64,000 bases of DNA, from contig CAKVCZ010000011.1 of the NCBI GenBank assembly GCA_934726055.1, positions 1 to 64,000 on the forward strand. Reading direction: 5' to 3'. Below, one piece after another: positions 61,563 to 64,000 of this stretch. The notes under the pieces are model-generated. The model was not told the DNA's origin. It was given only the letters and a program-made list of their open reading frames with translations, and made no database searches. Position numbers and translations under genes: made by a program. The stretch comes from an uncultured Candidatus Melainabacteria bacterium (GTDB lineage Bacteria > Cyanobacteriota > Vampirovibrionia > Gastranaerophilales > Gastranaerophilaceae). Positions within the stretch are counted from its first letter, which is position 1. Every line of letters starts with the position of its first letter.

Positions 61563-62596
61563 TGGCACTTATAACCTTTATAAACAGTGTTTTTATATTT
61601 ATCACAGGAATTTGTATCGGGAGTTTTTTAAACGTTGTAATATTAAGAGCCTTAAGCGGAGAATCAATAGTTTTTCCGGCATCTAAATGCCCTAAATGTC
61701 AAACTCCGTTAAAATGGTGGCATAATATTCCAATTATATCTTATATATTTTTAAAAGGAAAATGTGCATTTTGCCATGAAAAAATATCAGTTCAATATCC
61801 CATAATTGAATTTATAACAGGATATTTATTTTTAATTACATACCTAAAATTCGATTTTACATTAAACACGCTATTTTTAAGCTTAATTTTTTGCTTATTT
61901 ATAGTAATTTCAACCATAGATATAAAAGAACACATAGCTTTTGACATACATAGCTATATACTCTGTGCAATCGGACTAATATACAGTCTATTTAATATTG
62001 GTAATTTGTATCATGGACAAACACTTATTTTTAACAATTCATTTATTGCATCCATTTTAGGAATTTTACTTGGAATATTAATAATTTCGATATACTTTGG
62101 TATTGGATATTTATTTTTGAAAACAATGATTATCGGAATTGGAGATATATACATTGCAGGAGCAATTGGGGCATGCTTTGGATGGAGATATGTATGGTTA
62201 ATTATATTGCTTGCTTTCGCTATACAAATTGCGATATATATTCCTATATTTTTTGTCAAATTAGTTCATAAAAAAGACTTTTTGACACTCACTCTCAGCA
62301 TAACATTTTGTATTCTTACTCTTATTGACATTGCCTATACAAGACTATTTTATTTAGATACCAATTTTATTTACTGGAGTTTGGTTTGTATATTAGCAAT
62401 AAACGGTTTTTGGTTATGCAAAAGAATCATTGAAAGTTTGCCAAAAAATCTTGCAGAATTGAATGAACAATTGATTAATGAAACTCTTAGCGAAAATAAA
62501 ACAGAAAACAGTAAACATCCGCCTGAATTATTCCATTTACCATTTGGACCGGCACTATGTTGTGCAGCCTTACTTGTTGTATTTTTTATATTTTAA
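61562..62596 (+). CDS. Prepilin peptidase (PilD/GspO)
   Basis: A 344-residue membrane aspartic peptidase (A24) that cleaves and methylates prepilins. The N-terminal domain has GSFLNVVILR, then two Cys pairs (CPKCQTPLKWWHNIPIISY and CAFCHEKIS) that bind zinc. The multi-helix peptidase domain has the first catalytic Asp in STIDIKEH, and the second in MIIGIGDIYIAGAIGACFG. About 60 residues longer than most because of a C-terminal tail with an extra hydrophobic end. No ribosome-binding site; start coupled to the sigma gene. Likely acts on the three prepilins at 26.3-28.5 kb. Confidence 0.92.
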   Translation: MALITFINSVFIFITGICIGSFLNVVILRALSGESIVFPASKCPKCQTPLKWWHNIPIISYIFLKGKCAFCHEKISVQYPIIEFITGYLFLITYLKFDFTLNTLFLSLIFCLFIVISTIDIKEHIAFDIHSYILCAIGLIYSLFNIGNLYHGQTLIFNNSFIASILGILLGILIISIYFGIGYLFLKTMIIGIGDIYIAGAIGACFGWRYVWLIILLAFAIQIAIYIPIFFVKLVHKKDFLTLTLSITFCILTLIDIAYTRLFYLDTNFIYWSLVCILAINGFWLCKRIIESLPKNLAELNEQLINETLSENKTENSKHPPELFHLPFGPALCCAALLVVFFIF

Positions 62597-63135
62597 AATA
62601 AAACTATTGCCCAAACCGTTCCAAAAACAAATAGAAAAATAAAAATTGATGCAATTTTCAATATAGGTTCTTGAATAGACATAACTCGTTGCATATCAAG
62701 TTGAAGGATAATATCTTTTGTAAAATCTTCTTTTAAGTTATTTCTTGTTTTTTCAAATGAAGTATTCATAACATTTTTCACCTTGTACATTGATTCCAAT
62801 TCATTTCTTACAGACTGATTTGCTATCGCATATTTTTTAAAACGCAAAGTATCTTCATCTGAAAGTTCATTGTCCAAATATGCCGACATTTTTTCCACAA
62901 ATGCCTCTGTTTTAATTGGTTTTGGTAAAACATTTTCCGATTGCATATTGTCAATTTGAATTTTTGCCTGCGACAAATCTTCAAAAGCTTTTTTTAATGT
63001 TTCATATTTATTTCTGCAAGATTTACAAGTTCTAAGATGATGCTCTATAAAATTTGTCAATTGATAGTTCGTTTTACCCTGTATGTAATAAGAAAGCAGT
63101 GCACAAACCTGCTTGCATTTTAAATCCTTTGACAT
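62593..63135 (-). CDS. Zinc-binding anti-sigma factor
   Basis: A 180-residue membrane protein, the presumed inhibitor of the ECF sigma factor encoded just upstream. The N-terminal zinc anti-sigma motif is IEHHLRTCKSCRNKYE (His-x3-Cys-x2-Cys). A second partial repeat (VEKMSAYLDNELSDEDTLRFKKY) follows, then a linker and one transmembrane helix at about 158-178, leaving almost no outer domain. AAGGAGAG lies before the ATG, 13 bases after the sigma stop. Its 3' end overlaps the convergent prepilin peptidase gene by 4 bases. Confidence 0.87.
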   Translation of the reverse strand: MSKDLKCKQVCALLSYYIQGKTNYQLTNFIEHHLRTCKSCRNKYETLKKAFEDLSQAKIQIDNMQSENVLPKPIKTEAFVEKMSAYLDNELSDEDTLRFKKYAIANQSVRNELESMYKVKNVMNTSFEKTRNNLKEDFTKDIILQLDMQRVMSIQEPILKIASIFIFLFVFGTVWAIVLF

Positions 63136-63148
63136 AAAATTCTCTCCT

Positions 63149-63754
63149 TTAAATATAACTTTTTAACCCCTCTTGTAATTTTGTTCTTGCACGAGATATG
63201 CGAGATTTTACAGTACCGACACTTGTATGCGTAATCTCTGCAATTTCATCGTAAGACAAACCTTGTAACTCTCTTAAGACAATCACTATTCTGAAATATT
63301 CAGGTAATTGCTGAATTTGAAACTTAATTAAATTCTCTAACTCATGCGATAAACACTTTTCTAAAGGCTTACACTTTTTATCTGGAATATATATTTGCGG
63401 TTTTGTTGCATACTTATTTTCATTTTTAACCTCTTCATCAAGAGAAATTGTCGGCGGGATTCGATTTAATTTTCGTAAATTATCATAAAATAAATTCATT
63501 ACAATATGATTTAGCCAACTTTTAAACAGCTTTGGATTTTTTAAATTCGGTAATCCTTTTGCCATACGCAAAAGAGCTTCCTGAGTTAAATCATAGACAT
63601 TGTCATTGTTTTTGTTTAAGTAAGTATAAATTGCAAATACATTTTTTTGTTCACGTTTAATTAATTCCTCTAAAGCTTTGGTATCACTACCTTGTGCCAG
63701 AGTAACCAATTCGTAATTTCGCAATTTTTTATACTGTGATTTCGCTAATGTCAT
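63149..63754 (-). CDS. ECF RNA polymerase sigma factor
   Basis: A 201-residue group 4 sigma factor. Region 2 has NVYDLTQEALLRMAKGLPNLKNPKLFKSWLNHIVMNLFYDNLRK. Region 4 has QQLPEYFRIVIVLRELQGLSYDEIAEITHTSVGTVKSRISRARTKLQEGL. The linker between them is longer than usual (about 50 residues, with KKCKPLEKCL). It forms an operon with the zinc anti-sigma factor, a standard membrane-stress switch. No clear ribosome-binding site before the ATG. Confidence 0.92.
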   Translation of the reverse strand: MTLAKSQYKKLRNYELVTLAQGSDTKALEELIKREQKNVFAIYTYLNKNNDNVYDLTQEALLRMAKGLPNLKNPKLFKSWLNHIVMNLFYDNLRKLNRIPPTISLDEEVKNENKYATKPQIYIPDKKCKPLEKCLSHELENLIKFQIQQLPEYFRIVIVLRELQGLSYDEIAEITHTSVGTVKSRISRARTKLQEGLKSYI

Positions 63755-63842
63755 AAATACAGATTAAAAAATTTCACGACAAAATAACATACTCTTTTTG
63801 ATAAGAATACTCGGCAATATTATAAATTGAATCAGTTGAAAT

Positions 63843-64000
63843 TTATCTAAACTTGCTCATAGATTGCATCATTTTTTGCAATCCCATACCGCCCATTTTT
63901 CCAAACATACCTTTCATTTGATTCATGCCTTTCATCATTGCACGCATTTGATCAAATTGTTTTATAAATATGTTGATATCATGCAAAGGAATTCCTGACC
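63843..64000 (-). CDS. ffh: Signal recognition particle protein Ffh, C-terminal end (partial)
   Basis: The last 51 codons of a gene that continues past the window. The sequence is Met-rich: GIPLHDINIFIKQFDQMRAM, then MMKGMNQMKGMFGKMGG and QKMMQSMSKFR, the end of the M domain that binds signal peptides and SRP RNA. No GTPase part is visible here, so the call rests on this tail alone. Confidence 0.8.
   Translation of the reverse strand, partial: SGIPLHDINIFIKQFDQMRAMMKGMNQMKGMFGKMGGMGLQKMMQSMSKFR

Noticed and set aside
1..64000. CRISPR array
   Set aside because: No set of regularly spaced identical repeats with unique spacers was seen; the only tandem repeats are the three 22-bp iterons.

Overview
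The window reads as a chromosome segment of a low-GC, non-photosynthetic relative of the cyanobacteria, most likely a gut member of the Gastranaerophilales (Melainabacteria/Vampirovibrionia). This placement is inference from gene content: SepF beside a YggS-type PLP protein, ClpC, a dnaG-rpoD pair, a SigB/SigF-like sigma factor, several type IV pilin-like proteins with a prepilin peptidase, a flagellar hook cluster, rubredoxin, and no photosynthesis genes. No 16S rRNA or other decisive marker is present.

Layout. (1) Positions 1 to about 12,150 are accessory DNA. From the left: a minimal tyrosine recombinase flanked by a short repeat, a WYL regulator, a RhuM-Fic fusion, a UvrD-type helicase fused to a RecB-like nuclease, and a 47-residue ribbon-helix-helix protein. 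Then comes a replication module: an initiator-like gene, three 22-bp iteron-like repeats, a GC-rich hairpin and a primase-helicase. It is followed by a phage-like switch (leaderless repressor with a divergent excisionase) and a phage-type integrase aimed at the 3' end of a tRNA-Ser. No virion genes are seen, so this looks like a cryptic integrated plasmid or satellite. Its left end may lie outside the window.

(2) 12.3-18.3 kb: an acetyltransferase, tRNA-Gly, a uridine-kinase-like protein, a probable ferritin-like protein, a VanY-type peptidase and two unrecognised proteins. (3) 18.3-26.2 kb: housekeeping genes (prephenate dehydratase, phosphohexomutase, pheT, SDR, secG, an NrtR-like Nudix protein, lytic transglycosylase). 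(4) 26.3-29.6 kb: three prepilin-like genes, mtnP, yggT. (5) 29.7-46 kb: a matrixin-TPR protein, dnaG-rpoD, tatD-tlyA, a tripartite RND efflux operon, clpC, tRNA-Glu and aroA. (6) 46-52.3 kb: a GGDEF-EAL protein at the end of a thioesterase/pseudouridine synthase/coaE operon, rubredoxin, sepF and yggS. (7) 52.4-57.5 kb: fliJ-fliK-flgD-flgE. (8) 57.5-64 kb: a promoter/terminator-bounded candidate non-coding RNA, a very large DHH-DHHA1 protein, a sigma factor translationally linked to prepilin peptidase, an ECF sigma/anti-sigma pair and the 3' end of ffh.

Points most worth following: the replicative element and its iterons; a candidate structured RNA of about 185 nt at 57.6-57.8 kb; an oppositely transcribed small RNA or small ORF over the aroA leader; the DHH protein with a large N-terminal extension; and a short N-terminal motif shared by otherwise unrelated proteins.
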